Origin: Dugong dugon
Taxonomy: Eukaryota; Chordata; Mammalia; Sirenia; Dugongidae
Assembly (NCBI GenBank): GCA_030035585.1
Contig: CM057467.1
Span: 69,986,941 to 70,050,940, forward strand
Direction of reading: 5' to 3'
DNA: 64,000 nt
Shown here: piece by piece, positions 46,537 through 55,217 of the stretch
Layout: each line of letters opens with the position of its first letter
Position numbering within the stretch: position 1 is the first letter of the stretch
Notes under the pieces: model-generated
Seen by the model: the letters and a program-made list of their open reading frames with translations, nothing else
Told to the model about the DNA's origin: nothing
The model's database searches: none
Program-made: the position numbers and the translations under genes

Positions 46537-47044
46537 ATTTGAGTTAGTGATGAGGAACCGAAAGGTCAAAAGATTGAGAGCTAGACATACGGCCTCCTTA
46601 GAGCAAAGACAGTTGATAAAATCCTTGTATAGCTCTAAAACTTTGCTAGTTAGAGAGACCATTCAAATGAATATCATAAGACAGGAAGGAATGTGGGCAT
46701 CTAAGAATAAGAATATATTGCTTCAGTAAACTAATTATGTCTTTTTAAGACATCTCCATGTAACTTTACCCTCTAATACTGATCTAAAATTGTATATGCC
46801 TGCACAGAGGTGGTCAAAAAGCTACACTCTTTCAACTTGTTTCCTCTATGGATAATTTGTCTGCTTTCTTTTTTACTTAATTTGGATCCTCTGGCCTGAA
46901 GAAAAAACTCCAAAATTACAACCCCCTCTCCGCCTTTTTTATTTCCTTGTCTCAACACCATCCTCTAGTTACCTTCTTTTCTCAAATCTGAAGTGCTTCT
47001 GGATTAAGAGAAATAAGCATTTAGTCAATTTTGTTATTACTAAC
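46537..47044. other. ACER3 intron next to an exon
   Basis: Nothing recognised apart from the donor side of the exon at 47045. Confidence 0.45.
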
Positions 47045-47097
47045 CTGCATTTCATATTTCAGAGTCATGTGGAAGCACCAGGATCCCATTCCTACCA
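47045..47097 (-). CDS. ACER3: ACER3 exon, residues ~71-89 (zinc/catalytic residues Ser77, His81)
   Basis: The 53-nt exon reads VVGMGSWCFHMTLKYEMQ after two bases completing a split codon. By human numbering this holds Ser77 and His81; His81 is one of three zinc-binding histidines (the others, His217 and His221, are encoded outside the window) and Ser77 belongs to the same active site. The acceptor, read on the minus strand, has a long T run followed by TTTAATTTCAG. The donor is CAG|GTTAGT. The exon ends in phase 0, which fits the next exon at 42167-42219. All catalytic residues expected in this segment are present, so the gene looks functional here. Confidence 0.95.
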
Positions 47098-47240
47098 CTG
47101 AAATTAAAACAAACAAATAAAAAAAAAAAAAATTAGCATGAAATTTTTGGGGGATGGCCACGGTGACTTGAAAAGACAATAAGATATTTCAAAGCATTGA
47201 GATTCAGAGAGAATAATGTTTATAAAGTCTTGTTAGTATC
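47098..47240. other. ACER3 acceptor region with A13 (T13 in the gene)
   Basis: On the minus strand a T13 run at about 47121-47133, then TTTGTTTGTTTTAATTTCAG, forms the polypyrimidine tract of the exon at 47045-47097. Confidence 0.7.
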
Positions 47241-47545
47241 TGTCTCTTTGATTATAGCCATCCTAGTGGATGCGAAAGGAGCCCTGGTGGCGCAATGGTT
47301 AAGCACTTAGCTGCTAACTGAAAGCTTGGCAGTATGACTCCACCAATGGCTCCATGGAAGAAACGACCTGGTGATGTCCTCCCATAAGGACTACACCCTA
47401 GCAAACTCTATGGGGCAGTTTTACTCTATCATATACTGTCGCTACGAATCAGAATCGACTTGACTGCATACAACAACAAAAAACAAAGTGGATGTGAGGT
47501 GGTATTTCACTGTGGTTTTGATTTGTATGTCCCTAATGACTACCC
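47241..47545 (-). repeat. old L1 ORF2 fragment, antisense, split by AfroSINE
   Basis: GATTATAGCCATCCTAGTGG before the SINE and GTGAGGTGGTATTTCACTGT plus GTATGTCCCTAATGACTACC after it form one antisense ORF2 segment. Confidence 0.75.
47276..47486 (+). mobile_element. AfroSINE with target duplication
   Basis: Starts AAGGAGCCCTGGTGGCGCAA and ends GAATCAGAATCGACTTGACT. Duplication AGTGGATGCGA (47265-47275) and AGTGGATGTGA (47487-47497), one mismatch. Confidence 0.95.
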
Positions 47546-47549
47546 CATT

Positions 47550-47995
47550 CCCTTTTCAACAATATTTACTGAGCACTTAACAATGTTCCAAGCATTTCTA
47601 CTTGGATATAGGAGCGAACAAGAGAAATACGTCTTTTGTCCTCAGAACTTCAAACAAGTCATTAAAAATACGAAAGAAGTTAGAGAGCTATGGTAATCTA
47701 TGCAAATTGGTCAGAAAGGCCTGTCTGGGGAAGTAACACTTACGCTAGGACTTGAATAATAAATTGGAGTTAACCAGTTGAAAGGATAAAAAAAGAAAAG
47801 AGAGATCATTTTATGTAGAAGATCATCCAGAGTAAAGGGAAGATAGCGCATTCAAATAAGTAGAAGAGCTTGGCTTAGACAATGGACAATGTTGGAGTAG
47901 AGATCCAGTGATGAGGTTTGAACGGACTGTAGGAGCTAGATTGAAGAGAGTTTTTAAAGCCATGTTAAAGCTTGGTTCAGATGTGGACTTTATTG
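47550..47995 (-). repeat. L2, antisense
   Basis: CAATATTTACTGAGCACTTA, GAAAGGCCTGTCTGGGGAAG and AGTTTTTAAAGCCATGTTAA are antisense L2. Confidence 0.68.
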
Positions 47996-48374
47996 TAAGG
48001 ACAAAGGAAAGTTGTTGAAAACACACACACACAAATACATATATACATACAGAAATAAACATGATCACTTTTTCACATTTAAAAATATCATACTGGTTAC
48101 AAGGTGAAAAAAAATTTCTAAAGGAGTGGTCTCCCAACTTTGATGGCAAAAACAATTTTGAGTAACCCCATATACGTTATGTTTATTTATGAATTGTACA
48201 TATGCTGATACATACTAAGGTACTGTATATATTTTTAAGCACATAAAACAGAAGTTTAGAAAAACGAGGTAAGGAAGTAACAAATACAAACAGAACTTAC
48301 AAAATTTTCTTCCTGTATCCCAATAGATAATTTTTCTCACCCCCTGGGTGTGAGCACCCTAATTGGTGACTGCT
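47996..48374. other. anonymous intron with short CA tract
   Basis: ACACACACACACAAATAC near 48021. Nothing else was recognised. Confidence 0.45.
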
Positions 48375-48664
48375 GGTTTAAAGGATAAAGACAAAATTAC
48401 TTGCAAGGTATACATGGAACTTCATGATCTGGCTCCACTCATTTCTTCCACTGCAATCTATAGTTCCAGTACACCTGACTGCTTACTGTCCCTGATCTCA
48501 TACTATAAACTTGCTTTGGCTTTGCTCATTCTCTGCTCACCCTGTCATTTCAGCCTGGAATACTTATCCCACCTCATTATCCTATCCTATCCGCCCTCAA
48601 AACTATGTCTGCTTATTGAAATTCTATGCAACTGCTAAATCCATTTGATTTTTTGCTCTTTATC

Positions 48665-48800
48665 CTTTTAAAATTTGTTTATTTTGAAATAATTTAAAAC
48701 TTATAGAAAAGCTGAAAGAATAACAGTGACTTTCTGAACCATTTGTGAGTAGGTAGCATATATTATGTCCCTTTGCCCCTTAATACTTCAGTGTGTATTC
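48665..48800 (-). repeat. old L1 3' end, antisense
   Basis: TATTTTGAAATAATTTAAAA followed by CTTATAGAAAAGCTGAAAGA is the antisense terminus of an old L1. Confidence 0.65.
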
Positions 48801-48889
48801 CAGATCTATTTTATATGTCACTTCCTAAGTGAAATCTTCCTCAGCTTCCTCCCCAGTTAACTCCACCACATGAGGCATCCATGAGGCTA

Positions 48890-49035
48890 GGCCAGAAGTT
48901 ATCAACTTTTGGAGTGTGTTGTATTGTCTACAGAGCTTTATAAATTCTAGAGTCTCAGTTCAGAAACTTCTGGTTCAGTGTTCAGCGTATTCCCTGGTAC
49001 CTGCATTTTAAAGGTCTGTCAATGCTTCTGTTGCC
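48890..49035 (+). repeat. MER5-like hAT fragment
   Basis: TCTAGAGTCTCAGTTCAGAA, ACTTCTGGTTCAGTGTTCAG and TACCTGCATTTTAAAGGTCT resemble MER5. The ends are not defined. Confidence 0.5.
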
Positions 49036-49131
49036 CATCAAAACCCAGTGATCATTGTTAGATTCTAAGCTTAATAAAGGCATGGTCCAGGTCTCATAGT
49101 TCACTAAAGAATCTCCATAACCTGGCACACG

Positions 49132-50583
49132 GACTTCCGGGCAACATGACGCTGTAGTCAGAAGCACCACGCTGCCCATCCACAGGAAAGATCTGAGAAA
49201 CTAAGTCAAACAGAGTCACACGTCAATCCTGAAACCCTAAGCATCAAATGAAGAGATAAAGAACTCAGCTAAGCACTGAATGGAGTAAGAAACTGACCAA
49301 GAACAGAGAGCGAGGAGAGATACATGCAGAGGTCCCCTATCAGCCACCACAGCATGGATCTGCCATCTTGGACTCCTATCAGAGATGAGCAAACGGGGGG
49401 TAAGAGAAAGCAGCTTCACGGACCTTCCAGCAGGATACAGAACAACTGGCAACCAGCGATATACACTTTCCATCCCCCACCCTTCTTCTCCCCCACTCGG
49501 TCTCCTCTGCTTCCTACGGCCACAGTCTCTTGGCCGGGAAGCACCGGCTTCACCCCAGTGTCACTCAGATTCCACCTGCCCGCAGTGGCTGGCTTCCTGA
49601 GAGCCATCTGTTGGCTGCTGGTGTTGCTTTTTTCTACTTCATTAGATTTCTTCGTTACCTCTCATCACCTCCTCCTCCTTTCTCTCAAATACCTGGCTCC
49701 GTGTGCCATCTTTGCTTCTTCCTGAAAGGCTGTGAAACATCGCTCAACTGTGAAACTGCTTCCTGGCCTGTGCCGCCACGCTGATGGAACCCCCAAGGCT
49801 TTTTTTGTTTGTTTGTTCTGATTTGTTCTATTTTGATTTATTTGTTTGTTTTCTTTTTCTTTTCTCGGCTTGGAAGCCCCTTCTAGCCAAGCAGTACTGT
49901 GCAGCTTGGGAGCTACCCCCTTACTCTGCGCAGACACACAGTGACATCCCTGGAGACATTTCTTTTTTCTTGTTTTGGGTTTTGGTTTTTTTGTTTCTTT
50001 GTTTTGTTTTCTTCTCTCTCTTACTCCTTTTTTGTCTTTCTTCATTTCCAGTTTCTTGATTTATTCATTTTTTTGTTTTATCCTTTTTTTTTTTATTTTT
50101 GTTTTTCTCCATTTCTCAGTCTCTCATCTCTCCATTCCAACAGCAAGCTCCCTTAGCACTCTTTTTTTGTTTGTGTGTATGTTTTTGGCTCCTGTTCCTC
50201 TCTCTTCTCTCTCCTCTTTCCCATATCCATCTTAGCTCCCCACATCACAACCTCCCCTCTCCTTCCTGCCTACCGGCACCATGTGCTGAACATCACACTC
50301 CCAAGCAGCACAGGCATGGCCTACTGGAGCCTGCCCTGCACTGATTCCTGGTCTGCCCTGTCGGCCCTAGTACATGCCACAAACAACCCATCCCAGCAAC
50401 TCCCCTTCAGCTGGACCTGGCCTGCTGTACCATACCTGAGTGACGGATCCTGCCCATTGGAGAAGGAAGTGAAAAGTATCGTGCCCACAGACAAACAAAC
50501 AACAAAGAACGCACAACCCACCTGCTCAGGCATAACCAAATAAAACAAAAAAGCAGGACAAAACAAACAAATCTACAGTCAAA
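49132..50583 (+). mobile_element. L1 5' UTR-only insertion
   Basis: Begins at the L1 5' end (GGACTTCCGGGCAACATGAC, as at 18636) and follows the 5' UTR for 1.45 kb, then stops before ORF1 with no L1 3' end. Flanks AACCTGGCACA (49121-49131) and AACCTAGCACA (50584-50594) form a target duplication with one mismatch inside an L2 end. AATAAA at 50539-50544 lies shortly before the end, which suggests an early-polyadenylated L1 RNA. Confidence 0.85.
49237..49473 (-). CDS. antisense ORF in L1 5' UTR (copy 2)
   Basis: A 78-codon frame matching the copies at 18777-18983 and 55321-55638 in position and text (LISDRSPRWQIHAVVADRGP; SVSYSIQCLAEFFISSFDA at the end). Function and expression are unknown. Confidence 0.32.
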   Translation of the reverse strand: MESVYRWLPVVLYPAGRSVKLLSLTPRLLISDRSPRWQIHAVVADRGPLHVSLLALCSWSVSYSIQCLAEFFISSFDA

Positions 50584-50659
50584 ACCTAGCACAATGCCAG
50601 GAACATAAATAACGCTTATGTACTTGCTGATGGACTGATTATTTTTCCTCCTCAATGAT

Positions 50660-51035
50660 CTAGCATTTCACATTAAAGTGGGTGAAAGAGAGAGTGTGTG
50701 TGTATATTTGTAAAGTAGGGGTTGGTGACGAATGTTCCTGAATTGAGAAAATAAATAAAATAGGAGAGATGAGTTTTGAAGAGGACAAAATGTTATCTGA
50801 GTGGAAAATGGGCAATAAGAACAGACAGGCTTGCCGGAGAAGGTGACATTTAAGAGAGAACTCAAAGAGATTCTACGGTGGAGACAGTGAGGGAGAACAT
50901 ACAGTATGAGTAAAGGTATGAAGATGTGGAAAATGTTTAGGGACAAGCATGTCATTCAATTTGGCTGGAGTGTAAGAGAGGAATAGAAAATAAGGCAGGG
51001 GGTGAGCTGAGTGCATATACAGGGCTTTTAAAATT
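50660..51035 (-). repeat. L2, antisense
   Basis: GAGAAGGTGACATTTAAGAG, TGAGTAAAGGTATGAAGATG and TTTGGCTGGAGTGTAAGAGA are antisense L2 landmarks. Confidence 0.65.
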
Positions 51036-51049
51036 TTGCACCTAATAAT

Positions 51050-51240
51050 ACCAGTGCCAAGCATGGTACCTTACATACTGTAAACATTTCAAAAGTCCTA
51101 CCAGGTAGACACTATTATTCCCATTTTGTATAGGAAGAAAGCAGAGTTCAGAAAGGTTAAGAAAATGGCCAAGGTCACATAGCTAATAAGTGGCAGAGCT
51201 GACATTAGAAGCAAAGTCTGCCTGGCCCTAAAGCCTTTCC
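51050..51240 (+). repeat. MIR SINE
   Basis: TAGACACTATTATTCCCATT, GAAAGGTTAAGAAAATGGCC and AAGGTCACATAGCTAATAAG follow the MIR core. Confidence 0.75.
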
Positions 51241-51333
51241 TTATATCACATCTACCCTTGGAGGCAATGGAAAGAAATTTCAGAATTTTGATAACGCTGG
51301 AGGGGGAGGGGTGTCCAAAAGAATAGAACCTTC

Positions 51334-51921
51334 ACATACAGAGGAGAAACAATAAGACTAAGCTCCGATTATTCAGCAGAAACCATGCAGGCAAGAAGGC
51401 AATGGGATGACATATATAAAACATTGAAAGAAAAAAACTGCCAGCCAAGAATAATATATCCTGCAAAACTCTCGTTCAAATATGATGGTGAAATTAGGAC
51501 ATTTCCAGATAAGCAGAAATTAAGGGAATATGTAAAAACCAAACCAAACTTACAAGAATTATTAAAGGGAGTTCTTCGATCTGAGAACAAACAACTTCAG
51601 CTCACAGGCAGAATCTAGGACACAGGATCGTACCAGCCAGATACCAATCTAGGAAATGAACTCTCGAGGACTATCCAAAACCAAAAGAAACACAACAGGG
51701 AATCAGAGCAGTTAATCTGTAAATGAGAACAACATCAGAACAATAAAAGAGGGAATAAACGGTATAGGTATAGAACCTTCTAATGGAGAGGAAGGCAAAG
51801 TGATACCAAGTAATAATGGACTGCTTCAAACTTAGCAAGATAAGGGTAAATTTCATGGTAACCACAAAGAAAGTTAACAAACATACTCATAAAAATAAAG
51901 AGGAAAAACATATAGTCTCAG
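51334..51921 (+). mobile_element. L1 ORF1 3'-end fragment, no L1 5' or 3' end
   Basis: Matches 20870-21450 of the larger L1: the ORF1 C-terminal domain (51385-51618, MQARRQWDDIYKTLKEKNC) plus spacer. Flanks AAAAGAATAGAACCTTCAC (51315-51333) and AAAAGAACAGAACCTTTAC (51922-51940) agree at 17 of 19 bases, a likely target duplication. AATAAA at 51894-51899 lies near its right end. Confidence 0.8.
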
Positions 51922-51940
51922 CAAAAGAACAGAACCTTTA

Positions 51941-52870
51941 CTTAGGAAAAGAATCTACATTCTCCCATGTTACCTGTGAGGTTAGTAAGAAATCCAGGTA
52001 AGAAAAACCAAGGTCTCAATTAGAGTGACAACAATAAAAATGGAAAGCGGCAGATTCCAGGATCACAAAGACAGAACTTGAAGATTTGGCAAATGAACGA
52101 ATGTGGGAGACCACAGAGGAGGAGAGAGAGGCATAGTCAAAGATGAAACTGTAGTTTTATGCCCAAGGTCTAGGAAATTTGTGGTATAGGAAACAAGGGC
52201 AGGAGGAGGTAGTTTGAAAGGGTAAGGAGCGATAAATAAACTTCAAGATGCCTGAAATGTCCATCAGCCCTCTAACATGAACCAGATGGGAAAACACATT
52301 TCATAAATAAGCAAAGGGGAGTTTAGGAAGCATTTTGGCCACTGCCTGTCTAATGTGTAGCTCAGTGATTAACTCAAGCACTCTCCAGACACATTAAAAT
52401 ATTGAAAAGAAAATGAGACCAAGAGGATAAACACTGATATTGTGAGCATCTTAAAATACTTTATCATGATGACCACACCTAGATCCAATGGAAAACTATG
52501 ATATGCTTATGTGCTTTAATGGTGTTGGGGTGGGGAAGAATCCTTTTAGCTATAAAAATAAACAAGTCACAAAAGCAAAAGAACAACAAAACCACCAACA
52601 AAGTTAGCAATGTCTGTATGATTTATTTCAGTAAAGGATTTTTACTTATGAACCTCATGATGAAAATTAAGTTGTAACTTAAAGCTGAACATAAAACTGT
52701 CTTGAGAAGATATAGGTATTTTGGAAACTATTCTCCAGAAATTACTCCTCTAATGTATAAACTTTAACAACTCAGGGATGTCCCAAAATTTAGAAGAGGA
52801 CCCCTTTGTAGTAAGAATATGAATCAAGACAAAAAGAAAGGTGTCAAAATCAATTTAAAAGCCATTAAGA
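51941..52870. other. ACER3 upstream intron, nothing recognised
   Basis: 52020-52260 may hold diverged antisense L2 text. No coding signal. Confidence 0.4.
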
Positions 52871-52884
52871 ATCAAACATTTTCA

Positions 52885-54389
52885 CCCAAATACACAGAAT
52901 TAACAGGATGTAAACCATAACAATACACAAACAACAGAAGATAAGCTAGATAACTGATATCTACTAAAAATTAAACATGATCATCAAAAGATTTCACCGA
53001 AAGAGTAAAAAAAGAACCTACAGACATGGAAAAAATTTTTGGCTATGACAAATATGACAAAGGTCTAATCTGTAAAAGCTACAGGAAAATCACACCTTTA
53101 CAACAAAAAGACAAATAATCCAATTAAAAAATAAGCAAAGGATATGAACAGACACTTGACCAGAGAAGACATTCAAGTGGCTAAAAGATACATGAGGAAA
53201 TGTTCGCAATCACTAGCCATTACAGAAATGCAAATCAAAACCACAATGAGATACCATCTCACCCTGACATTACTAGCATGAATCAAAAAAAGAGAAAATA
53301 ACAAATATTGGAGAGGCTGTGGGGAGATTGGAATGCTTATGTACTGCTGGTGGGAATGCAAAATGGTACGACCATTTTGGAAAATGATATGGCGCTTCCT
53401 TAAAAAGCTAGAAATAGAAATATAATATGATCCAGCAATCCCACTCCTAGGAATATATCCCAGAGAAATAAGAGCTGTCATACAAATAGACATATGCACA
53501 CCCATGTTCATTGCAGCACTGTTCACAATAGCAAAAAGATGGAAACAATCCAGGTGCCCATTAACAGATGAATGGATAAACTATGGTACGTACACACAAT
53601 GGAATACTACACAACAATAAAGAACAATGAGGAATCTGTGAAGCATCTCACAATATGGGTGAATCCGGAGGGCACTATGCTGAGTAAAATCAGTCAATCA
53701 CAAAAGGGCAAATATTGTATGAGACCACTACTATAAAAACTCATGGTAAGGTTTACACACAAAAAGAAACAATCTTTGATGGTTATGAAGGAGAGGAGGG
53801 GTGGGAGGGAAAAACACTAAACAGACAATAGATCAGTGGTAACTTTGATAAAGGGTAAGACAGTACACAACACTGTGGAAGCCAGCACAACTTGTTCAAG
53901 GCAAGGTCACGGAAGCTCCATAGATACATCCAAACTCCCTGAGGGACCAAATTACTGGGCTGAAGGCTGTGAGGACCATGGTCTCAGGGAACATCTAGCT
54001 CAACTAGCATAACATAGTTTATAAAGAGAATGTTCTATATTATATTTTGGTGAGTAGTATCTGGGGTCTTAAAAGCTTGTGAGCGGCCATCTAAGATACT
54101 CCACTAGTCTCACCCCATCTGGAGCAAGGGACAATGAAGAAAACCAAAGACACAAGGGAAGGATTAGTCCAAAGGACCAATGGACCACAACTACCACAGC
54201 CTCCATCAGACTGATTCCAGCACAACTAGATAGTGCCCAGCTACCACCACCGACTGCTCTAACAGGATCACAATAGAGGGTCCCCAACAGAGCTGGAGAA
54301 AAAGGTAGAACAAAATTCTAATTCATACAAAAAAAGATGAGACTTACTGGTCTGATAGGGACTGGAGAAACCTCGAAAGTATGGCCAAA
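52885..54389 (+). mobile_element. L1 fragment: ORF2 end and part of 3' UTR
   Basis: Runs from late ORF2 (ACAACAGAAGATAAGCTAGA) through the C-terminal segment (AGGCTGTGGGGAGATTGGAA; CAATCCCACTCCTAGGAATA) into the 22183-type 3' UTR (AAAAGCTTGTGAGCGGCCAT) and stops at AGTATGGCC plus a short A run, before the normal 3' end. Flanks AATCAAACATTTTC (52871-52884) and AATCAACCATGTTC (54390-54403) may be a target duplication (12 of 14). Confidence 0.85.
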
Positions 54390-54489
54390 AAATCAACCAT
54401 GTTCCTTTAAGATTAAAGTACCTGATTAGTTCACTTCAGATAACCAAGTTACACGTACTTGTATGTCAGGAAGAATATATGACTAGAAC

Positions 54490-54640
54490 TTGAGATGACT
54501 TGGATTCAAGCCCCAATCCTATTCGATGGGCAACCCTAAATCTATTCCACGCTTAAGCCTCAGTTTCTCATCTATAAAATGTAAAATAATATTTTTAATC
54601 TCTTTCAGTACTATGAGACTATGACTACAATGTGCTCTTC
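54490..54640 (+). repeat. MIR SINE fragment
   Basis: GACTTGGATTCAAGCCCCAA, CCTCAGTTTCTCATCTATAA and ATAATATTTTTAATCTCTTT follow MIR. Confidence 0.72.
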
Positions 54641-55217
54641 ATGAAAGCTGTTATCAGAGTTTTACAGATTAAATTCCAAACACACTATATTTAACCTAAA
54701 TAAATCAACATTTAGTCTAAATATTTAGTCTAAGATATCTCTGTGGTTTTGTGTGAACACTGTTGATTCCCATTTCTGTTAGTATTCTGTGTTGTCCACG
54801 TCAGGACACCATCTGCTTTCTAAGACCTTCACTTCATTTATCACCTTACTCTTCCGTACCCTCAATCTCTACCTATCCTGTAGATTGTTCAAACATTCTC
54901 TAATATCTCCAAAACCCACCCTCATGCATAATTTACCTGCACCTCTTCACTTTCATAAGATCTCAAAGGAACTTCCTCCACTTCCTCCTTCTGTATCCAC
55001 TCCTCAAACCTATTCACATCACTGAAACAAATCTTTTCTGTCTTCATCTTACTTAATCTCTTGAAACATTTCCCTCTCTAGTTTTCTGTGACACCCTATT
55101 CTCCTGGCTTTTCTATCTCATTAATTGCTTCTTCTCATGTTCCTTTGTTGGCTCCTTATATCCTTAACTTCTAAATCAGGAGCTGGAAATTCAAATGCCC
55201 CAAAAGGCATTTGAGGA
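54641..55217. other. CT-rich intron sequence
   Basis: 54780-55160 is CT-rich and faintly L2-like (GTTCCTTTGTTGGCTCCTTA). No certain assignment. Confidence 0.35.

Larger units (their letters stand above)
14169..47097 (-). other. ACER3: ACER3 gene, internal part (five exons, partial gene)
   Basis: Five minus-strand exons spread over 33 kb join in frame to give about residues 71-166 of alkaline ceramidase 3. ACER3 is a seven-pass membrane zinc amidase of the ER and Golgi that releases sphingoid base and fatty acid from phytoceramides and unsaturated long-chain ceramides; it belongs to the CREST superfamily. Exon order from high to low coordinate matches protein order, phases agree at all four junctions, and every junction has AG/GT ends. 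I compared against the human protein from memory. No exon for residues 1-70 or for residues after 166 was found, so both ends of the gene lie outside the window. All other sequence here is intron. Confidence 0.95.
48375..50650 (+). repeat. L2 relic carrying three later insertions
   Basis: L2 text at 48375-48642 (CTTCATGATCTGGCTCCACT; CATTTCAGCCTGGAATACTT) resumes at about 48803-48855, at 49036-49131 (CATGGTCCAGGTCTCATAGT) and at 50584-50650 (CACAATGCCAGGAACATAAA). The insertions are an L1 end (48665-48800, antisense), a MER5-like element (48890-49035) and an L1 5' UTR (49132-50583). Confidence 0.65.
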
